From positions 767,356 to 831,355 of the forward strand of contig CM035358.1 in NCBI GenBank assembly GCA_020137815.1: a DNA stretch of 64,000 bases. Direction: 5' to 3'. The notes beneath the pieces were generated by a model that was not told where the DNA came from, did no database searches, and saw only the letters and a program-made list of their open reading frames with translations. Origin of the DNA: Hormiphora californensis (Eukaryota > Ctenophora > Tentaculata > Cydippida > Pleurobrachiidae). Positions 23,500 to 57,387 of the stretch are shown in pieces; within the stretch, counting starts at the first letter, position 1, and every line of letters starts with the position of its first letter. The position numbers and the translations under genes were made by a program.

Positions 23500-23636
23500 A
23501 TGGAGGCGAGGCACAGGGCTAGTAGAGTTGTCCGGGGCCGTTCGATCAGATCCAACTACAGCCGTTCTGCATCTGTGTTGAGCGTGGGGTACTATACAAT
23601 GAACTGGCTAACGGAACTCCTTTATAAAATTGACAG
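23500..23636 (+). CDS. Candidate alternative first exon (MEARHRAS), phase 2
   Basis: ATG at 23500 opens a basic, Ser/Arg-rich reading frame (MEARHRASRVVRGRSIRSN, then YYTMNWLTELLYKID) ending at donor GACAG-GTAAGG. The two left-over bases AG plus the first base of the exon at 25876 give Arg and keep the frame open. With the exons at 24715 and 25476 it makes a set of three separate starts that all fit the same downstream exon. Expression evidence is needed to say whether it belongs to the NOX5-like gene. Confidence 0.45.
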
Positions 23637-24714
23637 GTAAGGTATTATAATCACCTAACATTTCAGGTTTTTGGGCTCCTTCTGATGATCCCAAGAATGG
23701 TTCGCTCCGCTTTAAAGCCGAGATCTTAAATTGAACACACTTGTACTATGTAACAATTAGGAAGCAAAAGTGGTGAAATGTCTGTCACAAGATGGTTGAT
23801 ATTGGATACAGATACTCACGCCACGTGGTGGACATCCAAATTTAAATTGATATGAATCAATCCATGCATTGAAGTTGTTTAGATTTGAAAATACAGTGTA
23901 TTTCATCACTGAGTTGTCTCAGTATATATGTATCAGAAGGAGCAGCTCCTAATGAGATAGCGATTGTGATGAGGCCAGTTTATCAATTGATTAGATGACT
24001 TTAGGGAACAACGCATATCGATCTGCTATAACAGAGAAACTATAGAAGTTGGAGAGGATTGGAAAGGAGAGAGAGAGACAGAGGGGGGTGGGGGAATATT
24101 GATAGCAAAGGAGAGTAGATAGTAGAGTGAGAGGCAATAGAGAAAAGAGAGAATAGGAGAGCGTTCTTCCCCTCTCTCTCGCCCACGCTCCTCTCTCTCT
24201 TTATCTCCTCTCCCTTCTTCTCTCTGCCTCGTTCGTGCCTCGCTTGCTCACGCCGCGCTCCTTCGAAGGTCTGCGTCTGCTCCTCTGCTCTCGCTGCCTC
24301 TTCTGCATTCTTTGCCTCGTCTCTGCTGCTCTCTACTCTTCTCTCTCTCTCCCCTCTGAAGAGGCCCAAGCTAGACAGAAAGAATCCTTTTTTTCTTTGT
24401 GTTTCGCCTGCTAGACAAGATCTCAAGCGCCGAGACCTCGAGCCTATCTTTCCCCCTAGTGAACCTTCTTTTTTGATTAAAAACTCCCCAAGCTGTCCCA
24501 CAGGCAGGTACCCTCATGCATGCAGACATAATAAATAACCCATGAGGACGCGTTTTAAGCACAAAAATGAAGCTTTTTTTAATACACATAATTTGGCCGC
24601 GTTGTCGTCGTCGTCGTCTCTTCTTTGTTCTTTCATTCTTTTCTCGACTCAATGACATATGCTGCAGAAAACCTTCCACTGCTACCTCCCAACAAGATTA
24701 ATTTGCTGCTCAAC

Positions 24715-24872
24715 ATGTGTGCATCGTGCCGTGTAATGGCTGCCGGAGGGTACAGTAGGGTCCTGGAACGGTCCTCCCCGGCCCTGGATGATCCCCTTCT
24801 GGCCCGGTTCTCCAGACACCATGCTAGGACGAGTCTGCAGTACGACTCACTGGAGTCCCTCTCACCAAATGA
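24715..24872 (+). CDS. Candidate alternative first exon (MCASCRVMAAGG), phase 2
   Basis: ATG at 24715 (or the in-frame ATG at 24736) reads MAAGGYSRVLERSSPALDD, then RHHARTSLQYDSLESLSP, and stops at donor AATGA-GTAATG. The two left-over bases GA join G of the exon at 25876 to give Glu in frame. The frame is open upstream through LPLLPPNKINLLLN, so the start could be earlier. It is preceded by a CT/GC-rich stretch that could be promoter. Confidence 0.45.
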
Positions 24873-25302
24873 GTAATGTAGCAGCTATATGTGTGCTGAT
24901 ATGTATTATCAAGCTGTCAACAACTTAACTTCTCGAAACTCTTAAAACCGAAAATCATTTATTCGTTCGTTTCAAACCAGCTTAGTTGCCCATAAATATC
25001 CCAAAATATCAGCGATTTTATAATACTATATGGGACACTAACTCATGGTTTGAGTAACTCTATCTATGACTTGTCATATATCATCATCCCACCACGATTA
25101 AAAGACATTGCATATAATGCAATGTTCGATATGTGGTGTTTATATAACTTAGTGATGCTTAGGCAAGTTATTTGTAGTTTTTATAGTTTCTGACCTCCAC
25201 TCTCCAGTTAAATCATTATACGTCAGTTTGCTACTTTACTACGGAACTGAACCCTCTCTTTTTGGATCTTTCTCGCTCTCTTTCTCGGTTTAGCTCTCTC
25301 CA

Positions 25303-25304
<2 letters not shown>

Positions 25305-25390
<86 letters not shown>
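25305..25390. repeat. (CT)n microsatellite
   Basis: About 85 bp of CT, immediately upstream of a coding-like stretch. Confidence 0.95.
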
Positions 25391-25394
<4 letters not shown>

Positions 25395-25475
25395 CTCTTT
25401 TGTAACTCAGCAGTTCCTACATTCGGATGGCCTATAGCATATTTGTGTCCGTTTTGTGTGTCCTATATTGAACAT

Positions 25476-25558
25476 ATGTACGAGCGATTGTATGCTCAAG
25501 CCTGGGATGCGGATAGTAAGGCCAGTAAATACCAGTACCTCGGACCAACATATGACTG
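25476..25558 (+). CDS. Candidate alternative first exon (MYERLYAQ), phase 2
   Basis: The frame reads MYERLYAQAWDADSKASKYQ then YLGPTYDW. A weak donor (GACTG-GTTTGT) leaves TG, which with G of the exon at 25876 restores Trp. The same frame is open upstream (GWPIAYLCPFCVSYIEH) and continues to a stop at about 25598, so it might instead be a terminal exon of something else. Confidence 0.3.
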
Positions 25559-25875
25559 GTTTGTGACCATCATAGGGATCCTGGATTCTTTAAGATAAAG
25601 ATATTCGTTAGACAATTAAAACATAAAAGAAACGTCACCATCATCTTATGATCAAAGTTGTCATAATATTACCTTTAATAATTTGGGACTTTTGCCTCTG
25701 TTATAAATTCATCAGATTGGCAGTGTTTTTAAATGGAGGAATATCACCAAATGTAATTGAGTTTGAAGACATCAATATAATGGATTGGAGTTGGTTGGTG
25801 AGATGTACCAGTCCACTCAGACCGGTCCAACTGGTGAGATATATGAGATGTAACTAACATGGTTTCTTGTTTCAG

Positions 25876-25990
25876 GGAGAGGCTCGGTGGTATTATGGCA
25901 GCAAAGCAGAAGCGACGGCTGGCCCGACGCAGACAGGAGAAGCTCCGGGGTTTTGCTGAGCTGGTTATCAGCAGCTACTACTTTAACATT
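25876..25990 (+). CDS. Candidate shared 5' exon (ERLGGIMAAKQKRR)
   Basis: Acceptor TTGTTTCAG and donor AACATT-GTGAGT bound a 115-base exon reading ERLGGIMAAKQKRRLARRRQ then EKLRGFAELVISSYYFNI. It accepts phase 2 and leaves phase 0, which fits the oxidase exon at 37603 (KLQHDFVNIAAEQ). It also has an internal ATG (25895). The end (FAELVISSYYFN) resembles the ends of the exons at 30728 (FAEIIYSSYHFHK) and 31063 (LTEIALGTYTIHK), suggesting diverged duplicates. Confidence 0.5.
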
Positions 25991-26390
25991 GTGAGTGATC
26001 ATTGTGTGTCAGACGTCAGTAGCTACTACTTTAACATTGTGAGTGATCATTGTGTGTCAGCAGCTACTATTTTAACATTGTGAGTGATCATTGTGTCAGC
26101 AGCTACTACTTTAATGTATTGTGAGTGATCATTGTGTGTCAGCAGCTACTACTTTAACATTGTGAGTGATCATTGTGTGTCAGCAGCTACTACTTTAACA
26201 TTGTGAGTGATCATTGTGTCAGCAGCTACTACTTTAACATTGTGAGTGATCATTGTGTGTCAGCAGCTACTACTTTAATGTATTGTGAGTGATCATTGTG
26301 TGTCAGCAGCTACTACTTTAACATTGTGAGTGATCATTGTGTGTCAGCAGCTACTACTTTAACATTGTGAGTGATCATTGTGTTACTTGT
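25969..26390. repeat. 41-bp tandem repeat that copies an exon end and its splice donor
   Basis: About ten copies of CAGCAGCTACTACTTTAACATT followed by GTGAGTGATCATTGTGTGT (the first element here is split by the exon boundary), with 39-45 bp variants. Each unit carries the final codons of the exon at 25876-25990, its GTGAGT donor, and a TCAG that could act as acceptor. Confidence 0.9.
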
Positions 26391-28259
26391 GATCAGTGTC
26401 TTTGCTTTGACAGCTGCTACTACTTTAAAACTCCTGTGTGAAAATACAAGATGTTCATAAGCCTTGTCATGCGTGATACTTAACATCCTGAGGTCATATA
26501 TCTCAAATTAACTTGTTTAAAGTAGTGTTGAAAAGTTTGGGGTTCCACTGTCCACACCCGGCACTCCTAGAAGAAGATGTGATGATATTTTCGATTTGGT
26601 TACAGTTGCACCAGTTTGGGTGTCAAAAAGGGGCCCATGTTGTGATTACTTCTTACCTTCTTCTTTTACAGAACTATACATATTTAGCTTTCTCTGCCCT
26701 GCCCTTCTCTCTGTCGGCTTTTTGATTGAATGACTAGTCCCAGAAAGATCTTACAAGTTTCTACCCTTGTTACATAGATTAAATTGTTTGTTGAGTTCTC
26801 ACTTAAATACCATACACCCCTCAAGCACGTGATCAAAATGACATATTACGTATGTGTTTGCTGTTCATACATGCACATATACCGTGATCATCATGAACCA
26901 AGCCATCAATCTCTTCTAATCTATCGCGCGCTTCTGTTCTGCCTCTGAGTTCTCCTCGCTTCTCTCTCTCTCGATCTCTCATCTCTGTCTCTCTCCTCCT
27001 CTGCTCTCTCTCTTTAACCCTTCTGCCTTCGTTTCGTCTAGCATAACCAGGAAGAGCCCACGGACATTTTCAATTTTTATGGGCGCCAGATCATGATAGT
27101 CGTTTTGCGAGGAGCTCTGTTGGCAGATAGTGAGGAGAAGAGATAGGGAGATAGAGAGATAGAGAGATAGAGAGATGGGGAGATAGAGAGATAGAGAGAT
27201 AGAGAGAGGGGGAGAGATCATCCGGATCACATCAGTAAAGACCATGTGATTGATAGGTCACATGTTTATGCATAATGCTTGTTCAAACTACACTGGTCTT
27301 TTCAGTTTGGCGATAAATCGATAATCGATGTTTATCCTAGGATCTTGTTCCTATCCTAATATATCTTGCTTCGTCGAATAAGCCGATTTGCACGACTCAT
27401 CGCGTCGGCAGATCGCTGCACATTGTACTTGATATAATTTGATGGATCGGTTCAAATTGTTACTGCTAATTCAGATCTGATCTGGATCACTGGATGGCAG
27501 TTAAGTGATTCCATTAAACCATATTAATAGGAGATCATTGTCAGCTAGTGTGGATTCTTCCATATTGTTCCCTCCTTCTCCCAGTGTGGATTCTTCTAGT
27601 TCATATTGTTCCCATTTACCTTGTGATGAGAACTGATTCAGTTATTACCCTGATCTGGGCTCTGCTGCTGTGACCAGCCTGACAGCATGCCTCGACCCTT
27701 TCTTCCTGAACGCTGATGCGCCTGAGAACGGGTCTGGCACACGCTAGGCAGTGATCAGCAGTGATCAGCTTTATACTTGTAATTCATCTTGTTGAAATGA
27801 TATGACGAGATATAATCTCTGTTGATATGATATCACATTTTCAAATTACCCTCATTTTCACACATGTCATTGACTATCACGTGCAGTGGATATGTCTTTA
27901 TAGGACTAGTTGAGAAGGAAATAATATGATGAGACCGATTACTGGCACACTCAACCACACACATCATGTGCAGTGTTGGGCTATTACTGTCTAGATATAA
28001 GACTGTCTCACCCCAAAACTTTCCATTATCATTACTCTCACTGTTCATTCACTCTCATTCCCTCTTACTCTCCTCTCACAGTCTCACTCTCCCTCATTCC
28101 CTCTCACTCTCCCTCTCACTCACGGCCGTAAACGACTTGGTAATATGGCGATTAAGCGCTCATGATTAGCGGTTTTGTTTGTTGTTTGATCTTCTAATAA
28201 AAAATACCGCGGGTAAGTAATCTCATCTCCCCCCTCTCTTCTCCTCCTCTCTCGCTCTC

Positions 28260-28296
<37 letters not shown>

Positions 28297-30089
28297 CTCT
28301 CTCATCTCTCTCTCTCTCAATCCGATGATCACCATGTTTGTATAAACTTCATATTGTTCTCACCATACCAAACTATGATCAGAGAGAGTACTTAGACTCT
28401 TTGGCGACGGGCGGGATAAGAAATTGCGGCAGTACGAAACTGTACAGCAATTAACTGGTAATGTGTACTCCTGGTTAATAATTATAAATCATTTCACCTG
28501 CTTGCACACGGGAGAGTGATATAGATCAAATATTAAACGTGCAGATGACCTTGTTCAAGCTGGAGGGCTAGTATGAATCAGAAGAGCTCCTCTCTCGATT
28601 TGTTGTCGATTCTGTTGATCATGGAGGAGAGGGGTGCGGTTGAGGGTCTCTGTAGTATCTAACTGCTGTTGTAAGCTTTCGAGAAGTCTCCTTTGATCTG
28701 ATTGGTTTCGCGGGGATCACATGAAGCACACATTATACTTAGTCCCTGATGGTTTCCCCTTCCTTTGAAGCAGTCCCTGATGGTGATATATAGTTTCCCC
28801 CTTCCTTTGAAGCAGTCCCTGGTGATGCTACAGTTTTCTCCCCTCATTTTTGATTCGATATTCGTGCATTAGAGTAGTTAGCACGAGTTGTGCCGACTGC
28901 TGGATTGTCCTAGAATATGATTACATGTTCCTTTAATTCTCGAGAGAAGCATCTCGCATCTCTTCTATCTCCCCATCTTCCTCTCCCCATCTCTCCCTTA
29001 TTATCTCTCCCTTATCTCCCTGTCTCTCCCCCCATCTCTCCCTTATTATCTCTCCCTTATCTCCCTGTCTCTCTCTCATCATGACAGGTAGACAGTAATA
29101 GACTGCCCGATCCTATAAAGAGGCCTCCTACCCTAGCACGGCGAACAATACGCCAATGTTTATATGCTGGATCCTATATGATGCATATATTGTGCTCTTT
29201 TTGTGGGTTAAAGAGGACTCTTGCAGAGCGGCTTTGAAGAAGTATAAACAATTAATTAAGAAGCCCCATAGATTGAGATATATACAATTCGGTATTGGGT
29301 ATCGAACAGTGCTACAATTTGTTATAAATGCACCATAGGCCCTCTCGTGAAGCTCCACAGTCGTTTATATATGGTCTCAAGGTTGTTATGCAATACTACT
29401 TGGTTTTGTACTTATCTGCAGATTGCCCAATCGTTATTGATTGGTTTACAGTCCGAATGGCGAGTATATATATGGGAGGGAGAGAGAGAGAGATAGAGAG
29501 AGAGAGAACTTTTAAATAAGATAGAAGGGCGAAGATTCAGTGCACTTCTTTAATAAAGGTTGCATCGAGAGATGTCTTACTTGGTCAATTCAATCGGGTT
29601 TTAAGAGAGAGGGATCAGAGAGAGAGAGAGAGGAGGAGAAGAAAGAGAGAGGGAGAGAGAAAGGGAGGAGATGAAAGAGAGAGAGTGAGGGGGTTGTGGA
29701 ATAAGGGGTCTCTCTAGAGGGCCAATTAAATTGTTTCAAAAAGTAATAAGGACTCATCCAATGGATATTCTGCTATTAGATAATGAATTGATTGCCACGT
29801 GATTAACAATATATGGTCACACACACACATGTGATGCACATCAGTTAGACTGGCTACTACGCACGAAACTCCACGCCTAGATCACAGCATGACCAATTTC
29901 CGTGTATTACATAAAACCGGGGTCAAACGCAATTGCCAAAAAATCTCAAAGCGGCACACCATCAGATATCTCGCATTGCATAAATTATGTATTACGATTT
30001 GTGATTAAGTATCTATTTCCCTGGACTGTCTGTCTCCTCCAAGCATCCCAGGCATGTCTCTAGAACCCACCTTTTTATCTAGCTCTCTA

Positions 30090-30134
30090 CTATCTCTCTC
30101 TCTATCTCTCTATCTCTCTCTCTATCTCTCCCCC

Positions 30135-30228
<94 letters not shown>
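30090..30228. repeat. (CT)n microsatellite
   Basis: CT array with ATCT interruptions; faces a (GA)n array 72 bp away at 30301. Confidence 0.95.
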
Positions 30229-30229
<1 letters not shown>

Positions 30230-30299
30230 CCTTTCTATATTTTGTTGGGTATATGTTCGGATCTGACTGTGATCTGTTATAATAGTTCACTCCGCAGAC

Positions 30300-30408
<109 letters not shown>

Positions 30409-30727
30409 GAGTACATTTGTGCTTGATAATTTGGTTAAAAATAAACAGATTGAAACACAGCAAATTCTGGCCAGGCTAGTGTCTCCATTGATTATTATCC
30501 TCCTCCTCCTCCTTGCTTGACCGTCTTCCTTGTACAGACGCATACTTCATATTATATATTCTCCTCAATATACCACCTAGATTTAGTAGCAGTTTTGAGT
30601 TGTGGTTGTCTTGGTGAAGGATCAACATATCGAGGGATCGTTGTTTGTCGCGAGGAGCTAGGTTGCACGTGCAGTGCTGTTTGATTTTGTGAAGGAGCAG
30701 CTTTGAAGGAGCAGATCAGCTGCGGCT

Positions 30728-30829
30728 ATGATGGGTGGGAATGCGGGAGCGAGAAACAGGGGCTATCGAAACCTCATGAATCGGCCCTCCTTTGCAGAAA
30801 TCATATACTCGTCATATCATTTCCACAAG
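30728..30829 (+). CDS. Candidate alternative first exon (MMGGNAGARN), phase 0
   Basis: ATG-ATG at 30728 reads MMGGNAGARNRGYRNLMNRP then SFAEIIYSSYHFHK and stops exactly at donor AAG-GTGAATT. It leaves phase 0, so it would join the exon at 37603 in frame. Its last 13 residues resemble those of the exons at 25876 and 31063. Confidence 0.45.
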
Positions 30830-31062
30830 GTGAATTACTGTGATATTATTACATTGTATCAATGATCAGTTGTTTTTTTAGTTGTGTTTTTTCTGCTGAT
30901 TTCATATATGAATCCCCTTGTGAACAGCTCGTCGAGCTAAATCTTGAAGCCCCTTCATATTTCGTATATTATATGTAAAAGTGTCGAAATCTGTCTCCTA
31001 TATTGTCCGACTACAACTTAACTCTTTAGAATGTTACTGAATGTTGTCATTGTGTGCTGAAT

Positions 31063-31155
31063 ATGTTGACAAAGCTGCTTTCCTCATCAAAATGCCCCCA
31101 TACTGTACAATTTGCATTGACCGAGATTGCACTTGGCACATACACCATCCACAAG
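31063..31155 (+). CDS. Candidate alternative first exon (MLTKLLSSSK), phase 0
   Basis: ATG at 31063 reads MLTKLLSSSKCPHTVQFALT then EIALGTYTIHK, followed by a strong donor (AAG-GTAAGG). Phase 0 again fits the exon at 37603. A nine-codon frame at 31300-31326 (MRRRRVSNL, donor CTG-GTAATT) also ends in phase 0, but it is too short to judge. Confidence 0.35.
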
Positions 31156-31329
31156 GTAAGGAGACTCAGATAACGAATCGTGGTAAATCACCCGATTTAT
31201 ATCTCTTCCAGACTATTATAATATTGGTGGTGATTGAGCATATAATTTGAGTGTTGTTTGGAATAGTTTTAGCATGCAAGTTTTTACAGGTCAGTCAGGA
31301 TGAGACGACGCCGTGTATCAAACCTGGTA

Positions 31330-33600
<2,271 letters not shown>

Positions 33601-33611
33601 CACACCCACTG

Positions 33612-33617
33612 TTTATT
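33612..33617 (-). terminator. Polyadenylation signal of the GPCR gene
   Basis: AATAAA on the minus strand, about 115 bases after the stop codon of the receptor at 33733-34800. Confidence 0.5.
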
Positions 33618-33732
33618 TTGTACACAATCCAATAGACGCCTGTTTGTCTGAAATATGAAAATTTTCAACACGAAAAGCAACAATAAATTCACAAAAGCAT
33701 CACAAATTAAACAATGAACTATGTGGCACATA

Positions 33733-34800
33733 TTATATAATATTGTTGATAGCATAAACAGAGTTTGATGCAGCTGCGCTCCACCTTCTCGCAAAATACT
33801 GCCTGAATCTGCTCATCCTGAGGAGATACACCACAGGATTCAACATACTGTTCGCTAAAATACAATAAACCCCAGCAAAGGAGATGAAATACTTTAGAAA
33901 GTACTCGTTACTACCAATGTTGATTAGGTGGACATAGTCCTTGGCTGTCATGGGATCGTCTGTGTAGAAAGAGATCCGTTTGTGGAGTGTCTGGATGGCG
34001 ATCAGGACAAATGGAAGTTGGCTGATGATATAAATCATGGTTACCAAGACAACCGTTTTGGCAGCGTGCACTGTCCGTTGGGTTCTACCACTGCAGGTTA
34101 GGTTAGCTGCTGCTTGACTCCTGTGAAGGTAGAACAGGGAGAGGACAAAGGAGATGGAGATGAGGACAAAGGTTATGGTTGGGATCAGCGTGAACAGGAT
34201 CACGATGAAGATCCCAGCTTTGTAACCGTCTTCAGTGATTATATAATCCAAGTTATGGCCTGGATAGATACTGAAGAAGCAGTACATCCACATGGGTTTG
34301 TAGGCCATGAATGTGGTGTTAGAGAGGAGCAGGCAGCTACACACTATACACATGATCACCACCACTGTTACACACATAGCCACCGCTGCCAGGGGGTTTA
34401 GTTTGACCTGGGGGAACATGAGGAGACAGAGTCTGGAGAAACTGAGGAGTCCTATGAGGAATATGGAGGTGGAGACGGATATCGCCCAGAGACACCCCCA
34501 GACGGTACAGAACGTCTCATCTCCAAAGAGGGCCGCATTACGGGCATCCCTCAGTGCAGCCTCCACTAGGGGAAGGGAGAGGATACAGATTAGGATATCC
34601 ACAATCGCTATCATCATGTACACATTCTTGAAATACCGTCCGTTGGAGTTGGTGGATCCACTCACGTTGAAGTATGTGAGGGCAAACATGTTGCCCAGGG
34701 CCCCCACTATCATGGTCCCCAGGATAATGATAGCGTAGATGATATCGCCCACTACTGATGTTGCGTCTTGGGAGTGGAAGGTAGAGTTGAAAAATGACAT
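33733..34800 (-). CDS. Class A (rhodopsin-like) GPCR, intronless, 355 aa
   Basis: A single open frame encodes a complete seven-helix receptor for the plasma membrane. An N-terminal glycosylation site (NST) precedes helix 1 (AIIILGTMIVGALGNMFAL) with GxxGN. Helix 2 has VDILICILSLP. Cys in ETFCTVWG precedes helix 3, which ends SFSRLCLLMFP, so DRY is replaced by SRL. Loop 2 holds its partner Cys (MWMYCFF). Helix 5 has the conserved Pro (FTLIPTITF). Helix 6 has SQLPFVL in place of CWxP, and helix 7 ends with a canonical NPVVYLL, then a basic helix 8 (RMSRFRQYFARRW). Lack of introns suggests a retroposed or lineage-expanded receptor. The ligand cannot be inferred; a peptide-type receptor is possible. 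Confidence 0.92.
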   Translation of the reverse strand: MSFFNSTFHSQDATSVVGDIIYAIIILGTMIVGALGNMFALTYFNVSGSTNSNGRYFKNVYMMIAIVDILICILSLPLVEAALRDARNAALFGDETFCTVWGCLWAISVSTSIFLIGLLSFSRLCLLMFPQVKLNPLAAVAMCVTVVVIMCIVCSCLLLSNTTFMAYKPMWMYCFFSIYPGHNLDYIITEDGYKAGIFIVILFTLIPTITFVLISISFVLSLFYLHRSQAAANLTCSGRTQRTVHAAKTVVLVTMIYIISQLPFVLIAIQTLHKRISFYTDDPMTAKDYVHLINIGSNEYFLKYFISFAGVYCILANSMLNPVVYLLRMSRFRQYFARRWSAAASNSVYAINNII

Positions 34801-37265
34801 GATCTGTGCTAAAACAGAGGGATATATAGGGTTAAATTGAGAAAACTGATCAGTAAAACATAGAGGGTACTGCTGCAGGTATATAAGCGATATTGCATCA
34901 CGTTGTGATGATCACGTTGTGATGATCACGTTGCGATTATCACAACACTTGATACAAATACATAATGAGATAACATATTTTACTGGTAATATCAATATTA
35001 TATTCACACAGCTCCTCCACTCACGGACCATCGATTCACATTGGAATTGCCAAGAAACTTCTAATACCATAGCAATCATCACTAATGAAGAATTGGCCCC
35101 TGATATCAGGCCTCTTTCTCTTACATTTCACCCTCCTTCATGCATACTACAGTCGGACCCCGATTTAACGGCACCCTCGGGGGAAAGGGTTTTGTCCGTT
35201 AAATCGGGGTGTCCGCTAAATCGGGGTCAAATACTGTTAATTTCCTATATCGGGGGAATATTATGCTGCCGTTAAATCGGGGTGCCGCTAAATCGGGGGC
35301 CGTTAAATCGGGGTCCGACTGTACTACATTTCTGAACTGAACCTCCCCCCCCTCAAACACACGTATATAGTTCTTGTAACAGAGGGAGCTAAAACACAAA
35401 CACTGCATTCGAAGGAACTGTCTGCAGACTACTGCAGAAGAAGGAGCGGTTAGGCAGAGGAGAAAACTACTTAATCAGGATAAAGAGGTGCTGGTAGGAG
35501 AGGCAGCGGCGAAATTAATACACTTGAATATATTTTGGGCGAAAGAGAGGGGGAAGAGTAAGTAATATTACCCCTCTCCCACGATGCGGGAGAGTGACAT
35601 TATTGTGCAATGAACGGCGATCCTTGATTGGTTAGGAAGGAAATGAGAATGACATACTACAACCGTATAATTGGAAAACTCAAGAGCTTATAGATTGGTA
35701 GACTAATTGCGTGCAGGAGATAAGAAGACTTTCCCAGGAATTATGTCATTTCGATATAAAGTTTCAAGTGCTATTTGGAGATATACAGTCTACTCTTGTC
35801 CCTCACTGAGGGCCCTCAGTCTACGTAGAGGGTACATTGTATCGCCAGTATCACCAGTTCACCTGCCAGGCCAATGCTCTGACAGGTGAACTGGCGATAC
35901 TGGCGATTGATACTGGCGATTGAATGCTCTGACAGCAGTTCACTGAACTGTCTGAATAAAGAAAAGAAGGAGGGCAACGTCGAAAACGCTCTGCAGAAAT
36001 GTTTCAATTCATCATTGTGTGACTATACACGTGCACATTAGGTGCCATATCAGTACTGCGATAGTATATCAACAGAGCGATATATATTTGTCGAAGCATT
36101 ATAGCAAGATAAACAACGATATATAATAGTGGAACTAAATCAATAAATTGACAGAAAACTGTGTGAGCACTAAGTAAGAATTAAGTACCACTTCTTACTA
36201 AGAAGTAGCACATGAACAGTATTCTGTGAATACGCGGTCATTATATTACCATGTCAATTACGCATACAGTAAAAAAGTACTGGCTAATTTTCCACAGCAT
36301 TAATTATAGACCACACACACAACCATTTGAACGGCTTCTGATAATTTGCACGTACCATCCATATCGAGTATGTATTGTATATGTCCGATTGTAGTTTTGT
36401 CACGGAGTCAACAGCCAACTGGTGGGTGAACCGTTTTACCCTAGAGTATGGCCTGCTCAGCACTACCAAGGAGTGTTACCGATATCACATGGTTAGTATA
36501 ACACGTGCAACAACATGACAGAAGGGTGATAGCACAGCGTGCGATATGACAGAAGGGTACCGATGGAAGAGGCTGAGGGAGGCAACGCTTACCAAACCAG
36601 TTAATACTCTCCGGAGGGTATCTACTAATGCCGCCCCGCCCAAATCTCCCATTAACCACGGGTTGGGAGACCTAGTGCTGGAGACATATAGAATTCATAT
36701 GGTAAGATAGAGGTGGAGGAGACAACTGAAGTTGTCGTCGTGACAACTGAAGTTCTTCGCTGCATGCTATTTGAACACGGAGTATAATGTCAGATCTGCA
36801 TGTCAATTAATTAATTAATTCCTCAACTATATGAAACGTGCAACTGGTATAATATGTACCGCATGTTGTAGATCATAATATCATCCTAGCAGACTATCCC
36901 CCCAAAATCTTAATCCGGAGATTAGTTTTCAAAGATCTAGGTGATTTTTAGGCTTCTTTCGCTGGGCAATTTCTCAGGGGCAAGAACCTATAACTACGGT
37001 CTATCTCTAGATGTTCTCTCTCTCTATCTCTTTCTATCTCTCTCTCTCTCCTATCAATTTCTACCAATCACATCTGATAGAACAACAGGGATATCACAGA
37101 TCAGGTGGGCGGCGTGACACTTCTCATCGGCTGATATCTCTTAAGTGCATTTGTGCGTTTATCACCGCGTCAGATATCTCTGATATCTAGATCCCAATTC
37201 TCAACTTCTATATCTTGATTCGTTATCGTTCGTGCTGGACACGGAACCGTTGAAGTATCTGATCG
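34801..37265. other. Intergenic stretch between GPCR and oxidase genes
   Basis: Contains the MITE at 35150-35321, a palindromic set around 35845-35925 (CCAGTTCACCTG against CAGGTGAACTGG, with repeated ACTGGCGATTGA) and nothing that reads as an exon. Confidence 0.5.
35150..35321. mobile_element. Pogo-like MITE, intact ends
   Basis: CAGTCGGACCCCGATTTAAC at the left and its exact reverse complement at the right, flanked by TACTA on both sides (TA is the expected duplication). Internal copies of CGTTAAATCGGGGT and CGCTAAATCGGGGT are present. Length 172 bp. Confidence 0.8.

Positions 37266-57387
<20,122 letters not shown>

Noticed and set aside
24040-24501. Minus-strand 153-codon open frame rich in Glu, Arg and Ser
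   Set aside because: It is antisense of a CT-rich stretch with low complexity and no domain.
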